Of a stretch of DNA of 64,000 bases, positions 1 through 10,000 are shown one piece after another (the first letter of the stretch is position 1; each line of letters opens with the position of its first letter). Where the stretch lies: assembly GCF_003670295.1 (NCBI RefSeq), contig NZ_QXJG01000006.1, forward strand, positions 1 through 64,000. The letters run 5' to 3'. Under the pieces are notes generated by a model, which was not told the DNA's origin, made no database searches, and saw nothing but the letters and a program-made list of their open reading frames with translations. The position numbers were made by a program, and so were the translations under genes. The DNA is from Helicobacter burdigaliensis. GTDB lineage: Bacteria > Campylobacterota > Campylobacteria > Campylobacterales > Helicobacteraceae.

Positions 1-447
<447 letters not shown>

Positions 448-491
448 AACAAACTCCCTTGTATTCTAGGCTTAGGATACAAGGAAGAAAA

Positions 492-1253
492 ATGGAAAAA
501 ATCGTTGAACAAGTATGGGATTACACAAAACATGCAAAATATTATAGTTATAGACCCAATTATGCACCCAAAACTATTGATATGTTAGTAGAGCTTACAA
601 AATCTTGTGGCAAAAAGGTAGCAGATATTGGTGCAGGCACTGGGAATTTAAGTATTATGCTTTTAGAGCGAGGTTGTGAGGTGGTTTCAGTAGAGCCAAA
701 TGATGCGATGCGAGAGATAGGGATTGAACGCACTAAAGGGCAAAAAATAGAGTGGGTTAGAGCCACCGGGATAGATTCTACACTTTTAGGTGGTGCATTT
801 AATTGGGTTACCTTTGGAAGTAGCTTTAATGTGATGGATAGAGCAGAAGCGCTAAAAGAATCTTATAGGCTTTTGCAAAAAGATTGCTATTTTTCTTGTA
901 TGTGGAATCATAGGGATTTAAAAGATCCTATTCAAGAAGAGGCAGAAGGGATTATTTTAGAATTTGTGCCAAATTACACAAGAGGCGTAAGACGCGAGGA
1001 GCAAAGAAGTATTATTGAAGCACATAAGGAAATGTTTGATAATATTATTTATATTGAAGAAGATTTTTATTTTCATCAAAGCATAGAAAACTACATCAAT
1101 GCTTGGAGGAGTGTAAAAAATCCTTATTGGGATTTAGAAACTAAAGAGGGGCAAGAGTTGTTTTTGAAAATTGCAAATAAAATGCAAGAGAAATTGCCAA
1201 AAGAATTTGATATTAAATATACTACAAGGTGCTGGAGTGCTAAAAAAGTCTAA
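492..1253 (+). CDS. Class I SAM-dependent methyltransferase (Cj1419c-like)
   Basis: 253-residue Rossmann methyltransferase. Motif I is VADIGAGTGNLSIML near residues 43-57, followed by the acidic strand VVSVEPND that binds the ribose of SAM. ATG 492 is chosen because AAGGA sits at 481-485; the frame is open to TTG 459 but without support. It is a paralogue of the truncated gene before it, with the same C-terminal W-SAK signature. Two tandem methyltransferases directly ahead of a glutamine-kinase-like gene reproduce the Cj1420c-Cj1419c pair of the C. jejuni methyl phosphoramidate locus. Substrate is inferred from context only. The next gene starts 17 nt inside its 3' end. Confidence 0.85.
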   Translation: MEKIVEQVWDYTKHAKYYSYRPNYAPKTIDMLVELTKSCGKKVADIGAGTGNLSIMLLERGCEVVSVEPNDAMREIGIERTKGQKIEWVRATGIDSTLLGGAFNWVTFGSSFNVMDRAEALKESYRLLQKDCYFSCMWNHRDLKDPIQEEAEGIILEFVPNYTRGVRREEQRSIIEAHKEMFDNIIYIEEDFYFHQSIENYINAWRSVKNPYWDLETKEGQELFLKIANKMQEKLPKEFDIKYTTRCWSAKKV

Positions 1254-2807
1254 AACTATCTATCTTTACCCAAGTGGTGAAGATAGTCAAGCTATTTTTG
1301 TGATTTTAAGCGAGTTAAAAAAATACAAGATCTTTGAAATAAATTTAGAATTTATTGACGATGCTTTAAAGGAAACCTCGCTTATAAACACTCAGGATAA
1401 AATTAAAGAAAATGGAGAACTTTGGATTATCCATCAAGATAAAAGCATTTATGATAAGCTCTGCCTTAATGCAAAAAAATTAAATATTAACTTTTTTAAT
1501 GGAATACAAAAGTGTGAAAATCTAATGCAAGAATGTTTTAGGGGGTTAAAGAGAGAAGAAATTTATAGCAACAAACAAAATGAAAGCTTTTATATTCTAA
1601 GCTATGTGGCATATTTTGTTTTGCATTTTTTTATTTCTTTAGATAAAGGAAGTGTGTTTTTAAAAGAATTTTTAGAGTTTGCAAAAAACATTAGTGATTT
1701 TTTTAAAAATTCACTTAAAATCCCACAAAATGCAATAGGGATTCAAAGAACAAGTTTTGGGGCAAATAAGCACTTAGGCGATATTGGGGAAAATTTAGAA
1801 AAAATGGGAGCAAAAGTAGTCTATGTCTATGGGGAAGAGGCGTTGTATTTAAAAGAGCGTGAGATTTATAAAGTTAGATGTGTTTTCTTTCCTATACAAA
1901 GCAGCTATTTTGGGTGCTTTTTGAATATTTTTAAGTTTTATGTAACCTGTTTTATGCCACACACTACGCCAAATAGTGAAACAAAATATATCTATGTTCC
2001 TCATGCTTTTATTGATCCTATCGCCTCTTTAGCCCAAAGAAGTCGCCCCCTAGATAGCTTTTATTTTAAGCGAAAAATGGGGATTAATGGATATAGGATA
2101 ATCTCAAGCCTTTCAAATTATAAAATCTATAAAGAAGGCTTTAAGGGAAGTGGATATGAAGAAGAGCTTGTATGTGGGGGCTATCCAAGCCTAGAATTAA
2201 GCATTAAAGAATATCAAAATTATCTAATTTCACAAAAAGTTAGCGGGGGGGGGGTGATATTTTGATGGCTATTAACAAAATAGAAAATTTAGTCATTATT
2301 GAAAGATTTTTAGAAGAATTTAAAAAGAAGTTTGCCCCTAAGCATAAAGTATATTTTCGCCCCTATCCGGGAAATATCGCTAAAAATGAAAGTTTAAAAA
2401 TTGTAGATAATTATAAAGAACAGTCATGGTTTATCTATGATAATTCGCCAAAGTTAAGTGCGGAGATTATGCATAAAAGTTGCGTGCTAATAGGCGATCA
2501 TTCAAGCTTAGTTTATACTTTTCCGCTAACTTGTTTAAAACCTGTGATTTTGTTGTTTTCTAACAAGGAAATTTTAAAAAATGAGTTTGTTGGGGTTAGG
2601 TTTTATAATCCTATTTTACATAAAATTGCTACAAATGCTAAAGAATGCTTGGAAGCTTTTTGTGAGGTTTTAAAAGAAGATAATAAAAAGCGTCAAGAAG
2701 AAATTAAAAAATACAGAGTTAAAGAAGTTTTTAATCTAGGAAATTCTAGTGAATTTATTGCCAAATTTATCATAAAAAAGCACAAGGATTTAAAATGCAG
2801 GAATTAA
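1237..2807 (+). CDS. Phase-variable GT-B / CDP-glycerol glycerophosphotransferase-like protein, OFF at G10
   Basis: Two adjacent frames make one gene. From GTG 1237 the product runs 342 residues and stops at 2265 after SGGGVIF. The other frame continues from the G tract as [13 protein letters not shown] and ends at 2807. Eleven Gs instead of ten fuse them into 523 codons, so this copy is OFF. The C-terminal part carries features of the glycerophosphotransferase/GT-B superfamily: [21 protein letters not shown] and [10 protein letters not shown] followed by KPVILL. No signal peptide is visible. It lies between the methyltransferases and the glutamine kinase, a place with no counterpart in C. 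jejuni 11168 as I recall it. Candidate role: transferring a glycerol-phosphate, sugar or phosphoramidate group to a surface glycan. The GTG start overlaps the previous gene and is less certain than the frame. Confidence 0.7.
2245..2254. repeat. G10 contingency tract
   Basis: Ten consecutive G within coding sequence, preceded by AGC and followed by TGATATTTTG. The upstream frame closes at TGA 2263-2265, while the downstream frame is open through the tract. A change to 11 (or 8) restores a 523-codon frame, as expected for slipped-strand phase variation. Tract length in a single assembly may represent only one subpopulation. Confidence 0.9.
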
Positions 2808-5110
2808 AATTCATCTCTAAAGCCCAAAATCTAAAAGCATTGCAAAAAGTGCTAAAAAGTGCCAAAATTTTGCCCTTAGTAATTACAAATAAAGAGGAAT
2901 TTAGCACAAATCCTAATGGAGTTATTAAAAAGATTTTAGAGCTGAAAGCCAAAAAGTTTGTAGTGCGTAGCTCTTCTTTTAGTGAGGATTCTAAGACTTG
3001 TTCTAATGCAGGAGCTTTTTTAAGCCTTTTAAATGTGGAAGCAAAGGAAGAAAGCATAAAAGAGGCGATTTTAAAAGTAGCCCATTCTATGCCAAATCCT
3101 AAAGATGAGATTTTAATCCAGCCTATGTTAGAAAATATTGCAATGTGTGGGGTTGCTTTTAGTGTGGATAAGGATAATTTTGCCCCTTATTATTGTATTG
3201 AATTTGATAGAAGTGGCACAAGCCATGCTATTACAGATGGGAGCGCAAAGGAGAAATTTAGCTTTTTTTCTCATAGGGAAGTAGAGCTAGAAGAGGGGGA
3301 TTTGGCAGAGATTATAAGGCTAGTTAAAGAGCTAGAGGGGCTTTTTAAATATTGCTTTATTGATGTGGAATTTGCAAAAAATAAAAAGGGGGAGCTTTAT
3401 TGTCTGCAAGTGCGTCCGCTTATTAAGTCTAGTTTAGATCTTTTTAACGCACTTCCTAAAGAAGCACTAAAAAGATTGCAAAAAAGATTTGTAAGTTTGC
3501 AAAGAAGGCTTAAAGATTTGCATGGAGAAAAGGCTATTTTTGGGGTTATGCCAGATTGGAATCCAGCAGAAATTATAGGGCTAAAACCAAAAAGATTGGC
3601 TCTAAGCCTTTATAAAGAGATTGTTACAGATAGCATTTGGGCGTATCAAAGGGATAATTATGGCTATTTAAACTTGCGTTCCCATCCGCTTATGCACTCA
3701 TTTTTAGGAATCCCTTATATTGATGTGCGACTTTCTTTTAATTCTTTTATTCCAAAAAATCTAGAGAGTAAAATTGCTTCAAAGCTTGTAGATTATTATC
3801 TTAAATGCCTAAATAAAGATTCTAGTTTGCATGATAAAATAGAATTTAGCATTGTTTTTTCAAGTTATGATTTTAATATGCAAAATAAGCTAAAAAGACT
3901 AAAAGAAGAGGGCTTTAATGAAAATGAATTAAAACGTTTGGAATTTTCGCTTTTAGAGCTTACAAATGGGATTATCCACCCCAAAAAAGGGCTTTATTTA
4001 AAGGATTTAAAGAAGATTAAAAAGCTTCCAAAAATTTATAAAAAAATTATAAAAAGTGATTTATCTTTGCTAGATAAAATCTATTGGCTTATAGAAGACT
4101 GCAAACGCTATGGGACGCTTCCTTTTGCTGGGATTGCAAGGGCGGGATTTATCGCTATGCAAATGCTAAATTCTCTTGTAGAGATTGGATTTTTTACCCA
4201 AAAAGAAAGGGAGGATTTTTTAAATTCATTGCATACAATTAGCAAACGCCTAAGCCTTGCAAGTGCAAAGTTAAGCTTAGAAACTAAAGAGCAATTTTTA
4301 AAAGAGTTTGGGCATTTGCGGGCGGGGACTTATGATATTTTATCTCCGCGTTATGATGAGGCATTTAGTAAGTATTTTGATTTAAAAGAAAGGGTGGAGT
4401 TTAAAGAGATTGCTCCTTATGTGTTAGATAAAACAAAGCAAAAAGAACTTGATTACCTCTTAAAAGAGCATGGAATCAAAGTAAATGCACTAGAGTTTAT
4501 AGAATTTTTAAGGGTTGCTATTGAAGGAAGGGAAGAGGCCAAGTTTGAATTTAGCAGACTTTTATCTAAGGCAATTTCCCTAATTGCAGAGCTTGGGGAG
4601 TATTATGGGATAGACAAAGAGCAAATGGCGCATTTAGACATTAAAAGCATTCTTTCTTTGTATTCTTCACTTTATTCTAAAAGTCCAAAAGAGAGATTTT
4701 TAAGTGAGATTGCACAAAATATAGAGGAATACAAACTAACTCAAGCTTTAAAATTGCCCGCACTTTTAAGAAGTGAAAAAGAGATTTTTAGCTTTTTTGG
4801 GATTAAAAATTCGCCAAATTTCATCACAAGACTTGATGTAGTCGCAAAAACTGCTAGAGAAAATGAAGCGGATTTGAAAGATAAAATTGTCTTAATCTAT
4901 GCAGCAGATCCTGGGTATGATTATTTATTTACTAAAGGGATTTTGGGGTTTATTACTTGCTATGGTGGGGCAAATTCTCATATGGCAATTAGAGCTTCAG
5001 AGCTTGGAATGCCTGCTTGTATTGGAGTGGGTGAAGAGCAGTTTGCAGAGCTTTTAGGAGTTGAGCGTTTGAGATTAGATTGTGGGAGCGGACAGATAAT
5101 ATGTCTTTAA
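2795..5110 (+). CDS. L-glutamine kinase-like (PEP synthase-type) enzyme, Cj1418c-like
   Basis: 771 residues with the plan of PEP synthase/PPDK relatives. An N-terminal ATP-grasp half includes [18 protein letters not shown] and [12 protein letters not shown] helical middle follows, then a C-terminal swivelling phosphohistidine domain with [19 protein letters not shown], placing the candidate catalytic histidine at residue 729. In C. jejuni, Cj1418 of this size and design phosphorylates the amide nitrogen of L-glutamine, the first step of MeOPN capsule decoration (established knowledge). The following hydrolase and cytidylyltransferase match the next two steps. There is no PEP/pyruvate-binding barrel, which argues against true PEP synthase. 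It overlaps the previous gene by 13 nt, with AAGGAT ahead of ATG 2795. Confidence 0.8.
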   Translation: MQELKFISKAQNLKALQKVLKSAKILPLVITNKEEFSTNPNGVIKKILELKAKKFVVRSSSFSEDSKTCSNAGAFLSLLNVEAKEESIKEAILKVAHSMPNPKDEILIQPMLENIAMCGVAFSVDKDNFAPYYCIEFDRSGTSHAITDGSAKEKFSFFSHREVELEEGDLAEIIRLVKELEGLFKYCFIDVEFAKNKKGELYCLQVRPLIKSSLDLFNALPKEALKRLQKRFVSLQRRLKDLHGEKAIFGVMPDWNPAEIIGLKPKRLALSLYKEIVTDSIWAYQRDNYGYLNLRSHPLMHSFLGIPYIDVRLSFNSFIPKNLESKIASKLVDYYLKCLNKDSSLHDKIEFSIVFSSYDFNMQNKLKRLKEEGFNENELKRLEFSLLELTNGIIHPKKGLYLKDLKKIKKLPKIYKKIIKSDLSLLDKIYWLIEDCKRYGTLPFAGIARAGFIAMQMLNSLVEIGFFTQKEREDFLNSLHTISKRLSLASAKLSLETKEQFLKEFGHLRAGTYDILSPRYDEAFSKYFDLKERVEFKEIAPYVLDKTKQKELDYLLKEHGIKVNALEFIEFLRVAIEGREEAKFEFSRLLSKAISLIAELGEYYGIDKEQMAHLDIKSILSLYSSLYSKSPKERFLSEIAQNIEEYKLTQALKLPALLRSEKEIFSFFGIKNSPNFITRLDVVAKTARENEADLKDKIVLIYAADPGYDYLFTKGILGFITCYGGANSHMAIRASELGMPACIGVGEEQFAELLGVERLRLDCGSGQIICL

Positions 5111-5724
5111 AATTTATAGGGATTACGCAAAGATTATTGCAAAATGAGAGCTATTATGAATTAAGAGAAGCTTTAGCACTTGAATGGGGGGAGTTTTTTT
5201 CTAAAAATTTAAAGGGATTTTTAATGCTTCCTTTAAGCTATGAAATAGATTTTGAAGATTATAAAGATTTTTTAAGCGGAGTGATTTTAAGCGGGGGAAA
5301 TGATTTAAATTCTCTTAATCCAAACCCGCTTTCACAAAAACGCGACTTGTATGAAGCAAAAATTATAGAAGCTTGCAAAAAGATTAATATGCCTTTGCTT
5401 GGGATTTGTCGTGGAGCGCAAATACTTGGAGGGCATTTTGGTGCTAAGCTAGAAAAAGGGGAGGGGCATGTGGGAGAGCATTTTGTAAAAACCACACAAA
5501 ATAAAATTTATAAAGTAAATTCTTTTCATAATTATTGTATTATGGCACTAAAAGAAGAGCTTGTAGCACACAGCTATGCAGAGGATAAGAGTGTGGAATC
5601 TTTTTATCATAAAGCTTTACCCTTTTTTGGGATTATGTGGCATATAGAAAGGGAGGGTGGAATGGAAAATCAAGAGATTTTTACAAAATGGCTACAAGCG
5701 GTTAAAAATTTCAAAGGAGAATAG
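5101..5724 (+). CDS. Class I glutamine amidotransferase-fold hydrolase (gamma-glutamyl-CDP-amidate hydrolase-like, Cj1417c-like)
   Basis: 207-residue peptidase C26/GATase-1 fold. The nucleophile elbow is [15 protein letters not shown], the conserved SGGNDL oxyanion region lies upstream, and MWHIERE supplies the catalytic His/Glu pair. In the C. jejuni MeOPN pathway Cj1417 removes glutamate from gamma-glutamyl-CDP-amidate to free cytidine diphosphoramidate. Lying between the kinase-like and cytidylyltransferase-like genes, this is the likely role rather than GABA catabolism. ATG 5101 overlaps the kinase stop by 10 nt, indicating translational coupling; the frame is open upstream to 5080 but would deepen the overlap. 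Confidence 0.8.
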   Translation: MSLKFIGITQRLLQNESYYELREALALEWGEFFSKNLKGFLMLPLSYEIDFEDYKDFLSGVILSGGNDLNSLNPNPLSQKRDLYEAKIIEACKKINMPLLGICRGAQILGGHFGAKLEKGEGHVGEHFVKTTQNKIYKVNSFHNYCIMALKEELVAHSYAEDKSVESFYHKALPFFGIMWHIEREGGMENQEIFTKWLQAVKNFKGE

Positions 5725-6489
5725 ATGAATGCACTTATTTTAGCTGCTGGTTTTGGTTCGCGTTTAATGCCACTTACTAAAGATAATCCAAAATGTATGG
5801 TGGAGTTTAGAGGTAAGAGAATTATTGATTATGAAATAGAAGCATTAAAACAAGCAGGGATTGCAAATATAGCTGTTGTTGGAGGGTATTTATTTGATGT
5901 TTTAAAAGAATATGTAAAAAATAAATATAATATTAATAAAATTTATGAAAATAAAGAATATGATAAAACTAATATGGTTAGCACCCTTTTTAGTGCAAGG
6001 GAATTTATGCAAGAGTGCATAAAAAATAAGCAAGATTTACTTATAAGCTATGCAGATATTGTCTATTTTAAAGAAAGTGTTTTAAAGTTACAAGAAGCTA
6101 ATTCTCCTTTGGCGATTATTGTGGATAAAGAGTGGAAAAATTTGTGGCAGAAAAGATTCCAAAACCCCTTAGAAGATGCAGAAACACTTAAGATTAAAAA
6201 TGGAAAAATCATAGAGCTTGGTAAAAAACCTAAAAATTATGAGGAGTGTGAAGCACAATATATAGGGCTTTTTAAGATCTCTTATGTATTTTTGGAGGAG
6301 GTTATAGAATTTTATGACAAGCTAGATAAAAATGCTTTATATGATGGGAAAGATTTTGCAAATATGTATATGACAAGCTTTTTACAAAGTTTAATAGATA
6401 CTTATAAAAATGCAGAGGCAGTTTGTATCTATGGAAAATGGTGCGAGATTGATTTTAAGAGTGATTTAGAAATTTCATACGATTTTTAG
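5725..6489 (+). CDS. Sugar-phosphate nucleotidyltransferase family, probable CTP:phosphoglutamine cytidylyltransferase (Cj1416c-like)
   Basis: 254 residues with the nucleotidyltransferase signature NALILAAGFGSRLMPLT at the N-terminus, PKCMVEFRGK after it, and a metal-binding YADIVYF. In C. jejuni, Cj1416 joins CTP to L-glutamine phosphate, giving gamma-glutamyl-CDP-amidate (established). Its start follows the hydrolase stop directly (TAGATG) with AAAGGAG at 5716-5722, so the two are one transcript. The kinase Cj1415c, next in C. jejuni, is absent here: topA follows. An alternative is a choline- or glycerol-phosphate cytidylyltransferase, since the fold is shared; the three-gene context favours the phosphoramidate assignment. 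Confidence 0.78.
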   Translation: MNALILAAGFGSRLMPLTKDNPKCMVEFRGKRIIDYEIEALKQAGIANIAVVGGYLFDVLKEYVKNKYNINKIYENKEYDKTNMVSTLFSAREFMQECIKNKQDLLISYADIVYFKESVLKLQEANSPLAIIVDKEWKNLWQKRFQNPLEDAETLKIKNGKIIELGKKPKNYEECEAQYIGLFKISYVFLEEVIEFYDKLDKNALYDGKDFANMYMTSFLQSLIDTYKNAEAVCIYGKWCEIDFKSDLEISYDF

Positions 6490-6495
6490 TATAAT
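6490..6495 (+). promoter_or_regulatory. Sigma-70 -10 element upstream of topA
   Basis: A perfect TATAAT lies 31 bases ahead of the topA TTG, in the short gap after the nucleotidyltransferase stop. There is no clear -35 box, as is usual in Helicobacter. It suggests topA has its own promoter and is separate from the glycan-modification operon. Confidence 0.6.
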
Positions 6496-6525
6496 AGCCT
6501 AAATTAAAACAATTAGGATTAAAGT

Positions 6526-8736
6526 TTGAAAGATTTGATTATTGTAGAATCTCCTACAAAAGCTAGGACGATTAAGAGTTTTTTGGGCGATAAATATGAA
6601 GTGATTGCTTCAAAAGGGCATATTAGAGATTTACCAAAGCACACTTTTGGGATTAAAGTGGAAAATGAAAGCTTTATCCCTGAATATAAAATAGACGATT
6701 CACATAAAGATGTCGTAAATGAGCTAAAAAAACTAGCAAAAAATGCTAAAGTTGTCTATATTGCAACCGATGAGGATCGAGAGGGGGAGGCGATTGGCTA
6801 TCATATTGCACTAGCTATTGGGAAAGAGCCTTTATCTTTGCCACGCATAGTTTTTCATGAAATTACTAAAAAAGCCATTACAGATTCTTTAAAAAATCCA
6901 CGCTCTTTAGATATGGATAAGGTAAATGCACAACAAGCAAGAAGGCTTTTAGATAGGATTGTAGGTTATCGTTTAAGTCCTTTGATTTCTTCTAAGATTC
7001 AAAGGGGATTAAGTGCTGGGCGTGTGCAAAGTAGTGCTTTAAAGATTGTTGTGGATAGAGAAAAGGAGATACTAGCATTTAAGAGTGTAACTTATTTTAG
7101 TATCCCAAGTATTTTCAAAAAGGGCTTAGAGGCAGAACTTATAGAATTTCAAGGTAAAAAAATAGAAAAACTTAGCTTTTTGCAAAAAGAAGAGGCACAA
7201 AATGCGCTAGATGTGCTAAAAAAAGAAAACTTTAGCATTAAAGAGATTGAAAATAAAAAGCGTAAAACTTCCACTCCACCTCCTTTTATGACTTCTACCT
7301 TGCAACAGAGTGCAAACTCTATTTTAGGTTTCTCGCCCTCACGCACGATGCAAGCAGCCCAAAAGCTTTATGAGGGTGTGATGACACATAAGGGTTCTAT
7401 GGGTGTGATTACTTATATGAGAACAGATAGCCTAAATATCGCAAAAGAAGCTCAAAGTGCTGCAAGAGAGCAGATAAAGAAAGTTTATGGAGAGAAATAT
7501 TTGCCTACAAAACCTAAAACATACACCACAAAAAGTAAAGGCGCACAAGAAGCACATGAGGCTATCCGCCCCACGCTTATGGACTATACTCCACAAATTG
7601 CAGCGGAGTTTTTAAAAGGAGATGAATTAAAGCTTTATAGTTTGATTTATAATCGTTTTTTGGCTTCGCAGATGAATGATGCGGAGTTTGAATTGCAAAA
7701 TATTTTTGTAAGCTCTCCTAATTCTCTTTTTAAAATTGCAGGTAGAAAGCTAGTTTTTGATGGCTTTTATAGAGTCTTGGGCAATGAAGATAAGGATAAA
7801 TTACTTCCTCCTATGAAGGTGGGAGAGGCTATGCAGTTAGAAAAGATTAGCCTTGAAGAACATCAAACAGAGCCACCCTCACGCTATTCAGAAGCAAGTA
7901 TGATTAAAACATTAGAAGCTTTAGGCATAGGGCGTCCTAGCACTTATGCACCTACTATTTCACTCCTTAATGCAAGAGAATATATTGAAATTGAAAAAAA
8001 ACAAATTAAGCCAAAAGAAATTGCTTTTAAAGTAGTGGAGCTTTTAGAAAAATATTTTAATGAAATTGTAGATTCAAAATTTACTGCAAATTTGGAAGAA
8101 AAGCTTGATGAGGTGGCGCTCTCAAAGCAAGATTGGCAGAAACTTTTATGGGATTTTTATGAGCCATTTTCACAAAAGATTAAAGAGGGAAAAAACAGTA
8201 TTGAAAGCCAAAAACTAGCAGTACCCACAGGGGAAAATTGCCCATTGTGTGGTAAAGAGCTTATAAAGCGCAGTGGAAGATTTGGCGAATTTGTGGGTTG
8301 TAGCGGTTATCCAAAATGCAAATACATTCAAAAAGAAGAAAAGATTGAAGAAATACAAGAAGATAATGGAGTATGCGAGAAATGTGGCAAACCTATGGTA
8401 AAAAAGCGTAGTAGAAATGGAGAATTTCTAGCATGTAGTGGCTATCCAGAATGCAAAAATACTAAATCTTTAAATCCAGCACAAAAGAGTAGCAAAGAGC
8501 CTCTAAAAGATGTTAAATGTCCAAAATGTGGGGGGGATATTATGGAGCGAATGAGTAGAAGAGGGAAGTTTTATGGTTGTGCAAACTATCCAAAATGTGA
8601 TTTTATTGCAGCCCATGAACCTACAAATATCCGTTGTGCTAAATGCAATGGTTTAATGGCAAGAAGGGTTTATCGCAAAAAAGATGTGCTAGAATGTATC
8701 TCTTGTAAAGATAGAATCGAAGATACAACAAAATAA
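6526..8736 (+). CDS. topA: DNA topoisomerase I
   Basis: 736-residue type IA topoisomerase that relaxes negative supercoils. The N-terminal Toprim domain (LIIVESPTKARTIKSFLG at 4-21; TDEDREGEAIG at 81-91) holds the metal site. The catalytic tyrosine is Tyr297 in VITYMRTDS. The C-terminal tail carries three canonical C4 zinc ribbons (each CxxCG... then CSGYPKC, CSGYPEC or CANYPKC) and a fourth, compact CAKC...CISC pair. The start is TTG 6526 with AGGA at 6517-6520. It is full length with no frame problem. Confidence 0.97.
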   Translation: MKDLIIVESPTKARTIKSFLGDKYEVIASKGHIRDLPKHTFGIKVENESFIPEYKIDDSHKDVVNELKKLAKNAKVVYIATDEDREGEAIGYHIALAIGKEPLSLPRIVFHEITKKAITDSLKNPRSLDMDKVNAQQARRLLDRIVGYRLSPLISSKIQRGLSAGRVQSSALKIVVDREKEILAFKSVTYFSIPSIFKKGLEAELIEFQGKKIEKLSFLQKEEAQNALDVLKKENFSIKEIENKKRKTSTPPPFMTSTLQQSANSILGFSPSRTMQAAQKLYEGVMTHKGSMGVITYMRTDSLNIAKEAQSAAREQIKKVYGEKYLPTKPKTYTTKSKGAQEAHEAIRPTLMDYTPQIAAEFLKGDELKLYSLIYNRFLASQMNDAEFELQNIFVSSPNSLFKIAGRKLVFDGFYRVLGNEDKDKLLPPMKVGEAMQLEKISLEEHQTEPPSRYSEASMIKTLEALGIGRPSTYAPTISLLNAREYIEIEKKQIKPKEIAFKVVELLEKYFNEIVDSKFTANLEEKLDEVALSKQDWQKLLWDFYEPFSQKIKEGKNSIESQKLAVPTGENCPLCGKELIKRSGRFGEFVGCSGYPKCKYIQKEEKIEEIQEDNGVCEKCGKPMVKKRSRNGEFLACSGYPECKNTKSLNPAQKSSKEPLKDVKCPKCGGDIMERMSRRGKFYGCANYPKCDFIAAHEPTNIRCAKCNGLMARRVYRKKDVLECISCKDRIEDTTK

Positions 8737-8752
8737 AATTTAAGGAAAAATT

Positions 8753-9154
8753 ATGACAGAAGAAATTTTAGATATTTTAGATAATAATCCTAGTTTTTTA
8801 GCTACAAAAGGAACTTGTGGGAATCCTAGAGTGCGTCCTATACAATCTGCACTTTTTAAAGAGGGAAAGCTTTATTATTGCACTTCAAAAAAGAAAAACC
8901 TCTACAAACATATGCAAAATTTTAGTGGTATTGAAATAAGTGCATTTAATGGTAAAGATACTTGGGTTAGAATTAGAGGTGAGGCAAAATTTAGCGAGGA
9001 TTTAGAGATTAAAAAGGCTATGTTTTTAAAATATCCCATTGTGAAAGAAATCTATAAAGATGTAGAAAATGAAGAGTTTGGGATTTTTTATGTGGAAAAT
9101 CCAAGTATTAAGATTCAAGATTTTAGCGGACGCGATGAAGTGTTGAGGGCATAG
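8753..9154 (+). CDS. Pyridoxamine 5'-phosphate oxidase-family (FMN split-barrel) protein
   Basis: 133 residues. GNPRVRPIQSALF, KLYYCTSKKKNLYKHMQ and the VRIRGEAKFSED stretch are typical of the small PPOX-fold proteins that bind FMN, F420 or heme rather than true PdxH. The substrate cannot be read from sequence. It follows topA by 16 nt with AAGGA before ATG and is separated from bioB by 1 nt, so it is probably co-transcribed with bioB. Confidence 0.8.
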   Translation: MTEEILDILDNNPSFLATKGTCGNPRVRPIQSALFKEGKLYYCTSKKKNLYKHMQNFSGIEISAFNGKDTWVRIRGEAKFSEDLEIKKAMFLKYPIVKEIYKDVENEEFGIFYVENPSIKIQDFSGRDEVLRA

Positions 9155-9155
9155 A

Positions 9156-9995
9156 ATGAAAGATATTTTTTTATGCAGTATTTGTAATGTTTCAAGTGGA
9201 GCGTGCTTAGAAGATTGTGCTTATTGCACACAAAGTGCTAAATACAACGCAAAAATACAAAGATATAGATTAAAGCCCTTAGAGCAAGTTTTAGAAGAGG
9301 CAAAAAGGGCTAGAGAGAATGGAGCTTTAGGGTTTTGCTTAGTTACTAGTGGTAGGGAGCTTGATGATAAACGCGTAGAGTTTATTTCACAGGCTGCAAG
9401 AGAGATACTAAAAGAGGGTTTGCATTTGCATTTAATTGGTTGTAGTGGAATTGCCACTAAAGAAGCACTAAAAGAGCTAAAAGATTCAGGGATTGCAAGC
9501 TATAACCATAATTTAGAAACCTCTAAAAACTTTTTTCCACAAATTTGTAGCACACATAGCTTTGAAGAACGCTATAAAACTTGTGAAAATGCACTAGAAG
9601 TGGGGCTTGGTTTGTGTAGCGGTGGGATTTTTGGTATGGGGGAATCTTGGCAAGATAGACTAGATTTATTAAGTGCTTTGCAGACTTTAGCACCTCATAG
9701 TGTGCCTATTAACTTTTTTATTCCTAATGTTGCCCTGCCACTTACAAAAGAGGTTTTAAGCAAAGAAGAGGCTTTAGAATGCGTAAAATTAGCTAGAGAA
9801 TATTTGCCTAATGCACGATTGATGATAGCAGGAGGACGCGAGAGGGTTTTTGGCAACGAGCAAGAAGAGCTTTTTGCTTGTGGAATTAATGCAGTGGTTT
9901 TAGGGGATTATCTAACGACTAAAGGAAATACGCCTAAAGAAGAAGTGGAACGCATTAAAAGTTATGGTTATGGTATAGCTACAAGCTGTGAATAA
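9156..9995 (+). CDS. bioB: Biotin synthase (radical SAM)
   Basis: 279 residues. The radical-SAM cluster motif is C17-L-E-D-C21-A-Y-C24, coordinating the 4Fe-4S that cleaves SAM. CSGGIFGMGES and the downstream NFFIPNVALPL region fit BioB, which inserts sulfur into dethiobiotin using an auxiliary 2Fe-2S cluster. The length is short compared with the E. coli enzyme but usual for Helicobacter. The start directly follows the PPOX-family gene; the BrkB-family gene comes next, an arrangement I also recall from H. pylori. Confidence 0.95.
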   Translation: MKDIFLCSICNVSSGACLEDCAYCTQSAKYNAKIQRYRLKPLEQVLEEAKRARENGALGFCLVTSGRELDDKRVEFISQAAREILKEGLHLHLIGCSGIATKEALKELKDSGIASYNHNLETSKNFFPQICSTHSFEERYKTCENALEVGLGLCSGGIFGMGESWQDRLDLLSALQTLAPHSVPINFFIPNVALPLTKEVLSKEEALECVKLAREYLPNARLMIAGGRERVFGNEQEELFACGINAVVLGDYLTTKGNTPKEEVERIKSYGYGIATSCE

Positions 9996-10000
9996 AAAAG

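Noticed and set aside
2795-5110. True phosphoenolpyruvate synthase
   Set aside because: It has the ATP-grasp and phosphohistidine parts but no PEP/pyruvate barrel after the swivelling domain, and its neighbours fit the phosphoramidate pathway instead.
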